DNA of 34,649 nt from Nemertoderma westbladi. Taxonomy: Eukaryota; Xenacoelomorpha; Nemertodermatida; Nemertodermatidae. The stretch lies in NCBI GenBank assembly GCA_032718475.1, contig JAUCBJ010000778.1:1-34649 (forward strand), given 5' to 3'. Made by a program: the position numbers and the translations under genes. Shown piece after piece: positions 1 through 12,019 of this stretch (position 1 is the stretch's first letter; every line of letters starts with the position of its first letter). The notes under the pieces were generated by a model that saw only the letters and a list, made by a program, of their open reading frames with translations, was not told where the DNA came from and searched no databases.

Positions 1-3000
1 TAGCTCTTTATTGATGAATGTTCCTGTACTACCGGAGTCAAGGAGGGCGTTCACTACATAACTCCTCTCAGGTCCGTGAACCCTTACTTGCACCACAGGA
101 AACTCTCGGATCCCTACATTGGAAGATGGCTCTTTCCAAGATGGTTGTCGCTCAGAAGTAGTTAGAGTAAAGTCGTTATCTGTATCCTTTTCATATGTGA
201 GTGCTCGATACACTGCGGTATTTATCATGTAACAGGATTCGTTTTCGTCGGAGAACTCGTCTGTATAGAATCCTTCCATCTCAGATTGATCAGTGTCGTT
301 CACATCACTGAATTGGACATGTAGCTCGGAATCACTCACCTGATTCGGACTATTTCGATCGAATTCAGCGTGCAACAAGATATGATGTTTCGCACCACAC
401 TTTGCACACCTTATGTCAGAGAAACAGGTTCGCCGTTGGTGTCCTTGTCTGAGGCAATTATAACATAACCGCTTATCCCACATGACTTCGCGTCTCTCTG
501 TTAATGATTTCTTTAGAAATTCATCACACCTATTCAAATGGTGGGTCCCGTCACACAGCGCACATTTCGGTTTGATGTTACTTACCTTATTTTGAGTCAC
601 ATTGTGTACACTTGCCTTTTCTTCGGGCTTTCTCACCTGAATTCTCTTGGGAGACGTAGGAGGAGTTTTTCTTACCTGTTCTCTCCTGTCATTTGATCGA
701 GACTTGAATTTACTCACCTGATCTTTAGGAATTTTATTTACGTAATAAGATCTATCAGTGTCTTTCCCGCTATCTTCTCCTTGAGAAGTCTGGCTTTCGC
801 CGTCGTCTGTATAACATACTGGTGTTACCTTTCTCCTAGAGACGGGTTTTTCACTTACTTTGTTTTCCGGTGTCTTCTCCCTAGACAGTTTCAGGAGCTG
901 TAATTTCACTTCTCCATCTAGGAATGACATGAGATCAGCCATGGTAGGGTCTCGTCGTTGTTGTTCCATCATATATAACACTTTCTTATCCCAGCGTGTA
1001 CCTACTCCACCTTTCGGTAAAGTAGAAGCCACTGCTCTAATAACCATAGTGTTCTGATACTCATGAGACTTACCTAGCCAATCTAATTGTCTGCAGATCT
1101 CCTGGATCTCATCGGAAAACTCGATAATTCCGCTACTAATAAACTTTCGGGGCGCTACTAACTTTGCATACAAGTACCCAGCGATATTATTCCTATTACC
1201 ATACCTGATGTTTAGTGTATCCCAAACTTGTCTTAATCCGTCTGGATGTCCAATAAACTTTAACGCCATTAACTTGGGAGATCCTTCCAAGCACTCGATG
1301 AGGTATCTAAGTTTTTCTCCATTAGATAGTACAGAGTTCTGTATGTTATCTTTGTAATATTCATTAAAAGGTAACCATTTCATCTCATCTCCATTGAACT
1401 TGACGATCTCTCCCACCTTTACCGCTTGCCGGGCTTCGGTTCTAGCCATTTGACGCGTAAAACTTTCTTGGGCCATCGTGTTATTTAATATCGAGTTATC
1501 GGTATATAAATTTCTCGGATTATGATCAGTTCTATATGGAATATCATTATCAACAGGTCTATAATTACCCTTAATAGGGTTCACTATAGGAGTTTCAACT
1601 TCGCTAGCAGTATATATGCGTGTAGGCTCCACACCTTGCGCATGAGATACTTCAGACCTAACAGGTTGACACATTGTTACAGAGGGTGGTGGTATACCTC
1701 TTTGAGTATTTACTAATTTATCGCGCTCTAGCGCGATACTTTGCTGCACTTCTTGCAACTCTAGTCTACTTTCCCTTACTGTGCCCTTGAATTGCTGGAC
1801 AGTCTCCTGCATCTGCCCGAGCAGGATATCCATCCCCCGCCGTCTCTCGTCCACCCATTCGACCGCCGAAGCGGGAGTCACCAACGTTGTAGCGGGCGGA
1901 CGAGGGACAACGGGCGACAAATTATGAATAATTCGCTCGGGGTCCAGGACCTGAACTGTATCCGGGGCAGTTCTACGGGGCACAGGTAGCTTAGTGCTAT
2001 GCAAAGGGAATTTAGAGGTAGTCTCAGGGAGCACAGGTATGTCTATCACCGAAGGGGTGATTTCAAGAACAGGCCTAATTATTTCAGGCTCATCTACTAT
2101 AGTAGGGAGTCTTTCTATTTTAATTATTTGGTCTGTGGGCTCTGTACTACCTAAGTTGGTGTTATTTAGTTGCCTTCTAACAGCTGGAGGCAAATCAGGC
2201 AATTTCTGACGGTGGAATGTTCTTTTACGTCTACTTAGACGAGATCTATTTCCTTTGCCTTCAGTATCGGTGGTATCACCTTCCTCAGATGATGTATATC
2301 CCTGTCGTTTGGGAGTAGATCGATTCATCATCTGCATATTACTAGCTGTTAACTGTTTATTTATGCAGTCTTGATTCTCCTGAATGTTTTCCAATTCTAA
2401 TTGGGTGGTTTCTTCAGTCGCTCTCCGTTCGGCTTCTGCCACTGCCTCTGCTGTTGCCAGTGCCGCTTTTCTTTCCGCTTCGGCCTCTGCCTTTGCTGCT
2501 GCTACTGCCGCTTTTGCCTCTGCCGCTGCCACTGCCGCTGCCGCTTTTGTTTCTGCCGCTGCCACTGCCGCTGCCGCTTTTGTTTCTGCTTCTGCAGCTG
2601 CCACTGCTGCTGCTACTGCCGCTGCCTTTCTGTCTTCTATACGTTTTTTCTTTACTTGTTCTTCCTGGACTCGTGTGATGCGGAGTTGTTCATCAAATTT
2701 AGCCTGATTCGCAGCCCTCATTTCCACATCGATGGCATCCAACACAAGCTTGGTTCCTTCACTATTAGGGCTAAGTCCCTCTAACCTTCTCCTCAACTCG
2801 TCATCACCTAAAAAACGTTGATAGTCTGACAGATAAATGTCAATGGCATCCGTCTTATGCGGTTTCTCTGCCGTCGCTTCACTCTCCACTTGGGAAAAAG
2901 TAGCGTCTGTTGATTCTCCATGGGTTGATCGCTCCTCCAGCTGAGCTTTCCACTGAGCTGTTCCTTGAACCTGGAGACTCACCCGTTGAAACCAAGTCTT

Positions 3001-3801
3001 TACGGCAACTTGCAACGACGTGTCTTGTCTTCGTTTAGAAGCCTCCTCAAAGGCTGATAAGATTAGCCTGATTCGTAGAATTCTTTCTCTAACTTGATAA
3101 AGCAGCAATCCCTGCTCTTGAGGTCCTTGAGGTTGTTGAAACAGTTGTTCTTTTAATCGCTCTATAGAGCTGAAGAATCCCTGTGCGTATCCGGCTGCGG
3201 ACCTCTTCCACACAGCTGGATCGATGGTTTCCTTGGCTACTCCCATCCGGTGTATGTCTTCCCAGGCAGCTTCTGATAAATCAAACGGGAGTCCGGGTCC
3301 GGGGAAGTTCCATTGCGACTCGACAATAGACTTCAGTTCTTCACTCGTGTATCCCGCATAACTATCTCTAGTTGACCGTTGACTTCTCGCCCAATCGATC
3401 TGGTGTTCTTCCACCGCGATCAATAACCTAGTGAGTACGGCTGCAGGAAGGATGAGAAGGGGATCCGTATAAACCGCATCCGTCATCTCTGCTCCGCGCT
3501 CGGGTGTCAGCTCTACAGTATCCTCACTACTGGAGCTGCTGGGCCGCTGAGGAATAAGTTCTTGATTAGCGGGTTGTTGCTGTTCCGCTGCTTCTTGGTC
3601 CCGCTTGACCTGAGCTCGGGTGCCTATGATAGACCTACGATGTTGGACTAGCCTAGGTTCTTTTATTACTACTGGAGGGATGACTTTCCTCACAGTGGGA
3701 GGTGAACTGAACTTACGACCAGACGGTTGTACGTCTCTATCTGAGTCGCAGATAGTTACATCTAATAAACTGTCTGACAGGTTCTGCTTAGTATCAGACA
3801 T
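1..3801 (-). CDS. BEL/Pao gag-protease polyprotein, N-terminal 1267 residues (partial)
   Basis: The frame opens at ATG 3801-3799, with an in-frame TAA a short way upstream, and stays open to the window edge. Order along the protein: a polar, basic N-terminus; a helical charged region; an alanine-rich stretch of A/E/K repeats at about residues 385-460, likely coiled coil; a proline-rich linker; then at about 795-950 a region starting near KFNGDEMKW that resembles the conserved BEL/Pao gag domain (DUF1759). Three Cys/His clusters follow: C1080-C1083-H1087-C1092, the canonical CX2CX4HX4C knuckle C1113-C1116-H1121-C1126, and C1132-C1135-H1139. The protease active-site motif DSGS begins at D1255, consistent with the DUF1758 retropepsin of this family. 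The protein would package element RNA and mature the polyprotein. The roughly 790 residues ahead of the DUF1759-like region are unusually long. No frameshift or stop was found in the parts I translated. Confidence 0.85.
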   Translation of the reverse strand, partial: MSDTKQNLSDSLLDVTICDSDRDVQPSGRKFSSPPTVRKVIPPVVIKEPRLVQHRRSIIGTRAQVKRDQEAAEQQQPANQELIPQRPSSSSSEDTVELTPERGAEMTDAVYTDPLLILPAAVLTRLLIAVEEHQIDWARSQRSTRDSYAGYTSEELKSIVESQWNFPGPGLPFDLSEAAWEDIHRMGVAKETIDPAVWKRSAAGYAQGFFSSIERLKEQLFQQPQGPQEQGLLLYQVRERILRIRLILSAFEEASKRRQDTSLQVAVKTWFQRVSLQVQGTAQWKAQLEERSTHGESTDATFSQVESEATAEKPHKTDAIDIYLSDYQRFLGDDELRRRLEGLSPNSEGTKLVLDAIDVEMRAANQAKFDEQLRITRVQEEQVKKKRIEDRKAAAVAAAVAAAEAETKAAAAVAAAETKAAAAVAAAEAKAAVAAAKAEAEAERKAALATAEAVAEAERRATEETTQLELENIQENQDCINKQLTASNMQMMNRSTPKRQGYTSSEEGDTTDTEGKGNRSRLSRRKRTFHRQKLPDLPPAVRRQLNNTNLGSTEPTDQIIKIERLPTIVDEPEIIRPVLEITPSVIDIPVLPETTSKFPLHSTKLPVPRRTAPDTVQVLDPERIIHNLSPVVPRPPATTLVTPASAVEWVDERRRGMDILLGQMQETVQQFKGTVRESRLELQEVQQSIALERDKLVNTQRGIPPPSVTMCQPVRSEVSHAQGVEPTRIYTASEVETPIVNPIKGNYRPVDNDIPYRTDHNPRNLYTDNSILNNTMAQESFTRQMARTEARQAVKVGEIVKFNGDEMKWLPFNEYYKDNIQNSVLSNGEKLRYLIECLEGSPKLMALKFIGHPDGLRQVWDTLNIRYGNRNNIAGYLYAKLVAPRKFISSGIIEFSDEIQEICRQLDWLGKSHEYQNTMVIRAVASTLPKGGVGTRWDKKVLYMMEQQRRDPTMADLMSFLDGEVKLQLLKLSREKTPENKVSEKPVSRRKVTPVCYTDDGESQTSQGEDSGKDTDRSYYVNKIPKDQVSKFKSRSNDRREQVRKTPPTSPKRIQVRKPEEKASVHNVTQNKVSNIKPKCALCDGTHHLNRCDEFLKKSLTERREVMWDKRLCYNCLRQGHQRRTCFSDIRCAKCGAKHHILLHAEFDRNSPNQVSDSELHVQFSDVNDTDQSEMEGFYTDEFSDENESCYMINTAVYRALTYEKDTDNDFTLTTSERQPSWKEPSSNVGIREFPVVQVRVHGPERSYVVNALLDSGSTGTFINKEL
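2525..2590 (-). repeat. 33-bp in-frame tandem repeat coding for alanine-rich 11-mers in gag
   Basis: Two adjacent 33-bp units (starting at 2525 and 2558) encode the same 11-residue Ala/Glu/Thr/Lys pattern. They sit in a longer, less regular GCN-rich stretch (about 2430-2640). Because the unit is a multiple of three, copy number can change without breaking the frame. Confidence 0.75.
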
Positions 3802-5104
3802 GACTATGTATACCGTTGAATGTCTACTGCTGTATTACAGTCTGAGCAAGTCTAGTAACTCAGTATTAACTGCTAGCCTAGTAATTAATTACCGGTACTG
3901 CTACTCAGTGTAGCGTGATATATAATATATTAGAACACCGGTATGCTTATGGTATATATAACTATATAAGTATTATTACAGACTAGGTTTATCACAGAAT
4001 ACCGGTATAATTTTAGCACAAATATATATAAATATATAATAGGCCTATCGGGAATACCGGTATACAGCTTACAGTTTGTAGTATATATAATTCTAGACTA
4101 GAATTAATTACAAGTACCGGTATAATTTCAGCCTAAATTTATAGAAATAAAGATAATAGGCCTATCGTAAATACCGGTATATCAATTATTTTAAATAATT
4201 GAATTTCTGAATTTTAGGGTTACTTTGTTACTTTACTTACTTTATTACCGTTATTTGAGCAGTAGTCCAACTGATATTGAGACCTAATGGTTATATGGTA
4301 GGTCTACTATTTATAAATCGTTAGATTTGATTTATAATATATATATACCCGTTTTAATGGGTTTTGTCAATGTTTGAAATAAATGTTATTATTTCTGGGG
4401 TAATCACTACACAAAGCGGTACGCTTTCAGTGAAGTGTTACGTACAGGACACTAAAACAAATAATTATAATTTACCTAAGTTACTTAACACTACAAATTA
4501 CGTACAATTCGGGTGAGATTACAATCTCTAAATAAACACAAAATACGAATTTTTAGGGTAATTTTACAAGAAGTCTACAAACCAGCCTAACAAAGGGTTA
4601 GAAATCTGGTAATTACAACGGACAGGGTACTACGGTATTTGAAAATAATAAGTAGTAGTAGATACACTGCGTTGTCCAGATAGGAAAATACCACCGCCTG
4701 ACGACCTATAGCCGTATCGCTATAGGTACTACGTTATGTATCACGGAGTGTTCCTACCTAGAAGTTAATAGAGCTAATCGAACGTGCCTATCAACCACTT
4801 TACAACACAAATATAATGCCTACACTAATTACTTTCGGAAAGCACTGTACACTAAACCCTAAATTAGGTACGAGTACTTGTACAACAGATAATCAGTAGT
4901 TAAATATACTTTAACAGCTAAAAGAACCACGGCATCTGCTGGAGTGACCGATGCACAAAATCACCAGTCTTTACCTACGCCAAGCAGCCCGTGTAGTACC
5001 GGGGTTAATTTAACTATAGCGGTATGTATAACAAACACAATTACTGTAGGAACAAACTTGGGGAATGAATGTTGCGAATAATCGCATAAACTCTGAATAA
5101 TAAA
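3802..5104 (-). other. Non-coding leader or LTR DNA of the BEL/Pao element
   Basis: This AT-rich stretch has no supported gene. It contains the ACCGGTAT-punctuated repeats at 3889-4185 and a short palindrome at about 4706-4727 (CCTATAG arms). By position it is the 5' untranslated leader or LTR of the minus-strand element. No LTR boundary or primer-binding site could be fixed. Confidence 0.5.
3889..4185. repeat. Imperfect tandem repeat punctuated by ACCGGTAT
   Basis: The palindrome-containing motif ACCGGTAT occurs at 3937, 4001, 4056, 4116 and 4173, with a related ACCGGTAC at about 3891. Spacing is 55-64 bp. The sequences from 4001 and 4116 align as a diverged duplication of about 115 bp that includes a shared TAATAGGCCTATCG segment. 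Confidence 0.75.
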
Positions 5105-5680
5105 TATTACGCTACGCGTACAAACTACTCAAACAAAATGCAGACCGAACACTGACAGACTACTATCAAGCCTAAACAAACTACGGTATATGCAGACTCC
5201 GAAATGATTAGGGAGTATGCGTTCTAACCCAGTAGTACGACTTATTCTTTAATTGGGGGTTTACCTTACAGCATTCGCTGCCCCTACTTCCTAACCGTAC
5301 TTAATCGGACAAGTGATCTACACACGCTGCAATCCGTTCAGACCTAATAACAGCCAGACAACTATCCAGCCTACAAATTATCTAAATAAAATTATACGCT
5401 ACCCGTACAGACTTACACAAACAAAGTACAGACCAAACGATGGCAGACTACTCTCAAGCCTAAATAAACTACAGGACATGCAGACTCCGAAATGATTAGG
5501 GAGTATGCGTTCTAACCCAGTAGTACGACTTATTCTTTAGTTGGGGGTTTACCTTACAGCATTCGCTGCCCCTACTTCCTAACCGTACTTAATCGGACAG
5601 GTGATCTACACACACTGCAATCCGTTCAGACTTAACAGCAATCAGACAACAGCTCAGCCTACAAATTGTCTGTACAATCT
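5105..5680. repeat. 288-bp tandem duplication in the BEL/Pao upstream region
   Basis: Two head-to-tail copies meet near 5393. The segment TGCAGACTCCGAAATGATTA starts at 5191 and again at 5479, exactly 288 bp apart, and is followed by more than 130 bp of near-identity. The outer parts are more diverged. Such duplications are common in retroelement LTRs and leaders, where they may duplicate regulatory sites. That role is inference here. Confidence 0.85.
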
Positions 5681-5849
5681 GATCAGGCTTACACGCCTTC
5701 TGTTCAATACACTACTACAAATAAATAAAACTTGACAGAAATAAGTAAAATCTCAATAAAAAACCAGGGTGGCCGTTCCCTGATTAAGTATTAAGACCTA
5801 CCGGTATACAACAATCAAATCGAATAATACTAATGTACTTATACGGGAA

Positions 5850-6001
5850 GTACCGGCTAGGACAGTTAGGCCTACGGACCTACAGAAGTACCGGTTCTGG
5901 CAGTTGGACCTACGGGCCTACAGCAGTACAGGTTCTTGCAGTTGGGCCTACTGACCTACAGAAGTACCGGTTCTGGTTTACCGGTTGACCGGTATTTTCA
6001 A
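5850..6001. repeat. 38-bp tandem repeat containing GTACCGG and AGGCCTAC-like motifs
   Basis: Unit starts at 5850, 5888, 5926 and 5964 give a strict 38-bp period for three full units and a partial fourth. Each begins GTACCGG or GTACAGG and carries a CCTAC-rich middle. The array lies at the outer edge of the repeat-rich upstream region. Confidence 0.85.
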
Positions 6002-8603
6002 CTTTATTGCTTACTGCAATAAAGAAGACATATATCCTTTAATGTTCGCGCTTTCAGACCTTTGGCAGTTTAACCCGCCAAATTAAGATGTCTTCTAGAT
6101 ATGAAATCGCTTTTTAGCCTATGACAAGTATTTGATTCACTACACTAGTCGAAACCAATCTGTGCGCGATCATTCACCCGCTGGATATTCCCGGGAGATT
6201 GGGTTCGACGGTTTAATTTTATTGCTATGTAAGCCTAATGTATTATTCGACTGACAGTATTATATAATCTCTGACAATATTATTCACCTTCGGGAATATT
6301 AACAGTTCCTTTAGGACGTGGCGCTTTATCTATATAAACAGAGTTATGACTTAAACTACTCACAACGATATGGCTTAATTATAATTCACATATATGGCGC
6401 ATTCTTTAGGAAATGCTTCTTTAACAGACTCACTCATACACAATGCTGCACAATACTGCACACTAATCTGCCGATCTTCACTGATTTTAGTCACATATAA
6501 AAGGAACACAGACTGACTCATGTAGGGTCTATCAAATAACATTAGATTCACTTCAAACCACTTTGACATAAGTCACAATCGTTTATCTGTAACCTTTCTC
6601 TCTTACCTTCGGTATATCAAGAATATTGGGTTTCGGGGTTATTTCTCGTTATTTCAAATATAATAATTCATCAACCATATTATGAAGAACTGACAGTAAA
6701 TAGCAGTATAACAATATAAAAGTATGCACAGTGTTACACAGTATGCAGTGTATGCAGTACTGCAGTATGCAGTGATTACGAAATTGCAGTTTGTTTTTTA
6801 AAGGATATATGTCCTTATAATTAAACCTACTAGTGTTGAGCTAAAAAGCAGAAAGCACAAAACACTAAAAGCCGTTCTTTCGTGGCTTTGAAAAACTCGT
6901 GACTACTGCTCTATACGAGGATACCAACTACCCTTATTCCACGAAGCTCCCGTTCAACACAGAGAAAGAGCAGTGAGATAGGAAAATTTCAGTTCAGTAG
7001 CTCTGTGATAGGTCAAAATCAAAGCTAACTCAAATTCTATTGGCAGATACAGAAAGCTGCAACGTGGCAATATCAGCCGTTAGCCGTCGTCATGGTAGCG
7101 ACACTGTTTGCAAGAGTATCGAGCTTTTTACGTCATGAAATTGCAGATTATGTCCTCTAAAGTACAAATACAGTTCAAATACAGAAGAAATGACTTTTAT
7201 GTCCTCTAAAACACCAGTACAGCAAGGACACGGCCTTTTTATGCCTGGCAAACCCACTACAGAGTACTTTAAGGGAAACTAACCGGTTAATGACGCAAAA
7301 GCTTTTACAAAACTTAAGTAAATTGTACTTAATAATAAATATGTTAAAATAATGAAAAGTATTTAGAATTATTAAATACATTTTTACTATTCCATACAAA
7401 TTTTTTATTTTTCTGAGTATCTTATCACATTGAACCACCATAGGTCGACAATAGGGTAATAAATTGCAATTATTGTCAGATGTTATTATGTTGTATGTTT
7501 TAATGCTGTACATAACACTATGACATAGAACAATCAATTAAACTTAAATTAGTCCTAGGCATTTTTATATCATAATGTTAGTAATGGTTATAGACCATCG
7601 AAACTCCCAAAGTTTATACACATTTATGAATATTTTAGAATAAAATATGAGGTCATGAATACTTCTAAACAATTATTTCATTTCGAAATATATTGGTATT
7701 GATCGAAATATACAAGTGGGGTGTTCCCCCATCCAGCGACTAATCATTACGATATCCGAATAACCCTGCACGGAAATATATTCTACTTCTATTTAAATCA
7801 GCTGTATAAACTCAAATTCTAAGAATAGTACTTACCGATATGTGATCCAATTCTAGGTAATGAAGTTGTGTTACTATAAATCGTTCTTGGTTTATTATTC
7901 TGAAGGTCAGGAAGTGTACTGATGCAGAATGTAAGAATGGACAACATGATGGCTATTATCGTTATCCAACGAATTACCTATAAAGTTAATAAAAACCAAA
8001 TTTTAACTACAAAATAAAAAGGAATTTATTAATTTATTATATGTTTAGAAATAACTTCAAGGTGCGTAACTTGATGACTGACTAACTTAACAACGTCTAT
8101 AACTCAATAGTCAGTCACACCATTTTAAGATCAATTTTAATGGGAGTATCTCTAGACCTACAAGTGGCGGAGCGATTGAGCAAAGTTCCAGGTATTAAAT
8201 TAATACATACCAATCAGAAACTCTACCACAATATATATATCAATCTATATTGGTCCACTAGGCATGACTAATAAGTGTTAATTCTACTAAGTAATAACAC
8301 AGTTTCTCCAAAGAGTAGAAAACCTGGGACACATTTTAATTATGTAGGCCCGTGTATGTTATGTATAAGATAACCAACATCCGTTTAATGAAGTAGCAGC
8401 ATGGATGATGTTGGCTTTGGAGGCCAGAATCGTGTTCATCTAATACAATCAGAAATTATTGTCTAACATATATCGTGCATCGATCACTCTGCATCCTTGA
8501 TTAAACCTTTTCGCTTACAAATACATCAGGCCGTATTTTATTATGAAGTAAAGTCTTGCCTACTCATCAGCCAGCCACATGGTCTGGTACCAATTAAGTA
8601 CCA
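6002..8603. other. AT-rich intergenic DNA, no gene recognised
   Basis: Short open frames here have no recognisable motifs or codon structure. There is a small inverted repeat (AGAAGACA near 6021 and TGTCTTCT near 6088) and a CAGTATGCAGTG-type local repeat near 6735-6775. Part of this stretch may still belong to the 5' LTR of the BEL/Pao element. Confidence 0.5.
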
Positions 8604-8626
8604 CCCCCCCCCCCCCCCCCCCCCCC
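8604..8626. repeat. Poly-C tract, 23 bp
   Basis: An uninterrupted run of 23 C on the plus strand. It creates spurious proline-rich and glycine-rich frames on the two strands. Confidence 0.95.
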
Positions 8627-11600
8627 AAATAACATCATGGGTTAAGTTGAAGAGTGTAGTTTTATTTATGAAAATAATTAGGTTGAGCATCCTTTGGAAT
8701 GTAATCATAATGGAATGAATATTACGTACAATCATAAAGAATGAATGCATATATATACACAATTTTAGCCATTAAATTCTACAAAATGGGAAATACTTGA
8801 ACATTAACGTACAAAAGGAAAATATATATGGGAAAGCACAAATGAAAGGTGTAATTATTTCCAGAGTAATTAAAATTATATTATATTATTATAATTTAAA
8901 TACGCATTCAGTTGTTTGTTTTAGAATCCACATTATTATATAATCGAAAATAAAACTGGAGAAAGCCGACGCTAACAAATTGATTCCTATATCATTTTGG
9001 TTCGAAAAACGAAAAAACGTTGTATAAACCAATTTAATAAATTCCGAAAATACCCTCATTATTTGTAAGTATGACTCTAATGAATATCAAACATTCTATA
9101 ATGTCTACCAGAAATTGTCATGCCTTTTGCTTGTCTCAAGTAACCATGAAAAAAAAATTACATGGAATTCCAATTCATTGTAGGTAAAAATATATGCCAC
9201 AGTTACCTTAGTCAGATACGGAACAAAACGCGTAAACTAAAAGTTTGTCAGTCTATTCAAGTTTCGTATTTTTAAACATTATGAAGAAATTAACACCTTA
9301 GTTCAATAATCATAGCCGTTGGAAATTTCAAATATGTAAGAAAAGACAAAAAAATTAATAAAGTTCTTTACTAGAGGTAGGAAATATGCATACATACAGA
9401 TATAATACGAAACTTGAGTTAACTCTAAATATAGTATCATTTTCTAATGATAACGATATCCATCCCTCCATACCCACATTTTTCTTCAATAATCCCTATC
9501 ATATTTGAATCAGAACTAGTTCACTACATTGTCCATTTCCAACCAGAACCAGAATTTTAGACTTCTGTCTTTTAGATTCTGTGTATTTTATGAGTTTCAA
9601 AATAAAATATTTTGCTATTTTTGAGAAATTTTTGTGTTGTATTGTTTTATGAAAAATAAAGATTTATATTCTTATTGCCAGCCATATTTTATAATTATTA
9701 TTGTGTCTTCCTCATTGCAAAAATCGGGATCCATGTGGTGGTATTTTCATGTGTGTTGGTTCTTTTGTCACGACATTACCGTTCAGACAGTGGAGCCAAC
9801 TAAAAATAGAATAATACTTTCCTATTCCATGGCCGTTACACATATAAACCACCATACAAAGTCTCGTAACGATTCAACGGAGCGTTTAGGCGGAGATAGA
9901 GCTACGACAAACATACAACATTGACAATTGTATTATAGATAAGATAAGATATACTGCTAATGTGAAGAATGGCCACGATACGAAGGGAACATTTCGCAAA
10001 ATTTACTTTATTCAAACGATTATATAAAAATTTCAAGGCAAAATAAAAAATTATAGTTTCATGTGGACATTGGCATTGAGTTGAAATAGTTGCGTTTCAA
10101 TATGATAAAAATGTTTAGAAAATATGGGCGGTCGTGTCATCAAAAACTCACACAATTATATATTTATGGGAAAAAATTACGGGGTATTATTGTTTAATTA
10201 TTATTATCTACCAAAATTAAATAATATATATAAAATACTTTGATCGCTAAAAGTGCACTTTATAAATTTACAGTATTGGAATTTATGTTGTTAAAATACG
10301 TTTTAGAAGAATGTAGGATATTCTTGTGAAAAAAATTACATTAAATTAAAAACCAGATCATAAGTGAAACTAAATAACACTTAAAAGAAATATAACTACA
10401 GACTACTAATGGTACATACTTTTTTGAAAAGTTGGACCACAATAATAAATTCACTGAACCAGTCAGTAAGATGTTTGCCCTAGGTTATCGGTACTGGTAG
10501 TGGTACTGGTACTGGTATGGTTTCGTACGATACAAATATTTTGCACTGTGAATTAATTGTTTTTGCTATTATGGCTATGAGAAGTTTCAAATGTTACTAA
10601 AATATTCGTGGGGCACATCTATTATGATTATTGCATTTAGAGAAGATTCATAACTTGATCTGTAATTTTTTAATATGTTATGAAAATTTTATTATACTCA
10701 TAACCATGTAGACATGGAGATTATAGTAAAATGTACGGAAGTGAAATGAAAGGTTAAGTTGTTATCCCAATTTAGTTAGAAAAAGGTTAAGATATCGACT
10801 CGGGGTATATAATTTTATTCAAAAATATTTAATGAAAATCAAGGTTTTTTTTGCCATTAAAAACATTAAATGTAAACATTACATTTCGTTACTCTAGCGT
10901 AATAGCTGATTATTGGTTCCATAGTAGAGTCCTGGCGACAGTATTACTTGTTCGTACTACTGATAAATTGTATATATTGGTAACAGTACGTTAACATATT
11001 ATAACATACGTCGGATATAAAGGCCTCTGAAATGAGTTCAAAATGAAAGTAATTAATGCAAGCAATATGATATTATTTATATTACAGTAGGAGACCACAT
11101 ATACTGTACATATGTTTGTGGTATGTAGTTAATGGGTCAATGCCAACCATATTGACCAAGTCACGTACGGGACAAAAAATATACAAAAATGTAAATCATT
11201 TGAGAATGGATGGTGTGATGGCTTTGATAATTTGATCGCCAGATACACTATAATCGGTCGCCTCCTGCTGTGATACACTCCAACCACAGTTTGTTATAGA
11301 AAAAGCTACAACGAATTTTTAAAAAAATCGTCACTTACGGGACAAATTTCAAATTTTATGATTGTGATTACGGGTTCATTTTGGCCATTAAAATTACAAT
11401 TCAGGTGCCAAACGATTAATATCCCTGCTGAGTATAATTCCTGTGAACAAATAAACGTAGCTTCGTGTAGTATATTGGAGGTCACCCTCCTTACGGATTT
11501 CCAAAACAATCTCGATCTATAGATTTACCTACACAATCTTTTCATTTTCGAATAAATCAATGTTTTTTTTTATAAAATATTCTAAATGAATATTACAGGA

Positions 11601-12019
11601 CTTCCAAAAAAAAATGAGAAGTTTATATTTTTAATAAGCCATTCAGGAAGAATGCGTGTTTACTGTGTAGTTAATAAATATTTGACAAACTACCGAGTGA
11701 AATGGACACCAATATAATATTCTAGACTATACATTTTAGCTATTGGCTCAATTGCTAAATCACAAATTGCATAATATTAGGGCCACCATCTGTTGAATTA
11801 CTTTTTGAATAGCATTATGATAATAATTAGTAAATTGTATGTATTATGTAAGATATGCGTTGAATGTCAGCTATACCTCTGTCGTGGAGCTACGTAGTTT
11901 GTTGTTACTGATACATCAAAACTCGAACAGTAAGAAGAACAATCAGGCAGTATGTTCTAAAACGCTGTATGATAATTATATTTTAAGACAATAAACTCTA
12001 GCCAAGAACATTAGTGATC
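8627..12019. other. AT-rich intergenic DNA, no gene recognised
   Basis: No coding region, RNA gene or complete transposon is supported. A short TACTGG/TGGTAC simple repeat lies at about 10488-10518. Candidate open frames (for example 9634-9924 plus and 11306-11509 minus) are short and lack any known motif. Confidence 0.5.

Larger units (their letters stand above)
1..6000 (-). mobile_element. BEL/Pao-type LTR retrotransposon, 5' portion, cut by the left window edge
   Basis: The element is read on the minus strand. Its gag-protease frame occupies 1-3801. The region to its right (3802 to about 6000) is repeat-rich and non-coding, as expected of a leader plus 5' LTR. The zinc-knuckle arrangement followed by a DSG protease motif is typical of BEL/Pao elements. 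The pol region (reverse transcriptase, RNase H, integrase) and the 3' LTR would lie left of position 1, so LTR ends cannot be fixed by comparing two LTRs. I found no convincing primer-binding site. The right boundary of about 6000 is an estimate, placed where the tandem repeats end. The intact open frame suggests a fairly young copy. Confidence 0.7.

Noticed and set aside
2384-2784. Plus-strand alanine-, cysteine- and leucine-rich frames
   Set aside because: All three are shadows of the GCN-rich repeat in the minus-strand gag frame, which is open along its whole length and carries recognisable motifs.
6002-6850. Possible 5' LTR start with TATA-like and AATAAA-like signals
   Set aside because: Without a second LTR or a primer-binding site the boundary cannot be supported.
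8497-8762. Overlapping frames with proline or glycine runs
   Set aside because: The runs are the 23-bp poly-C tract read on each strand. No other coding evidence.
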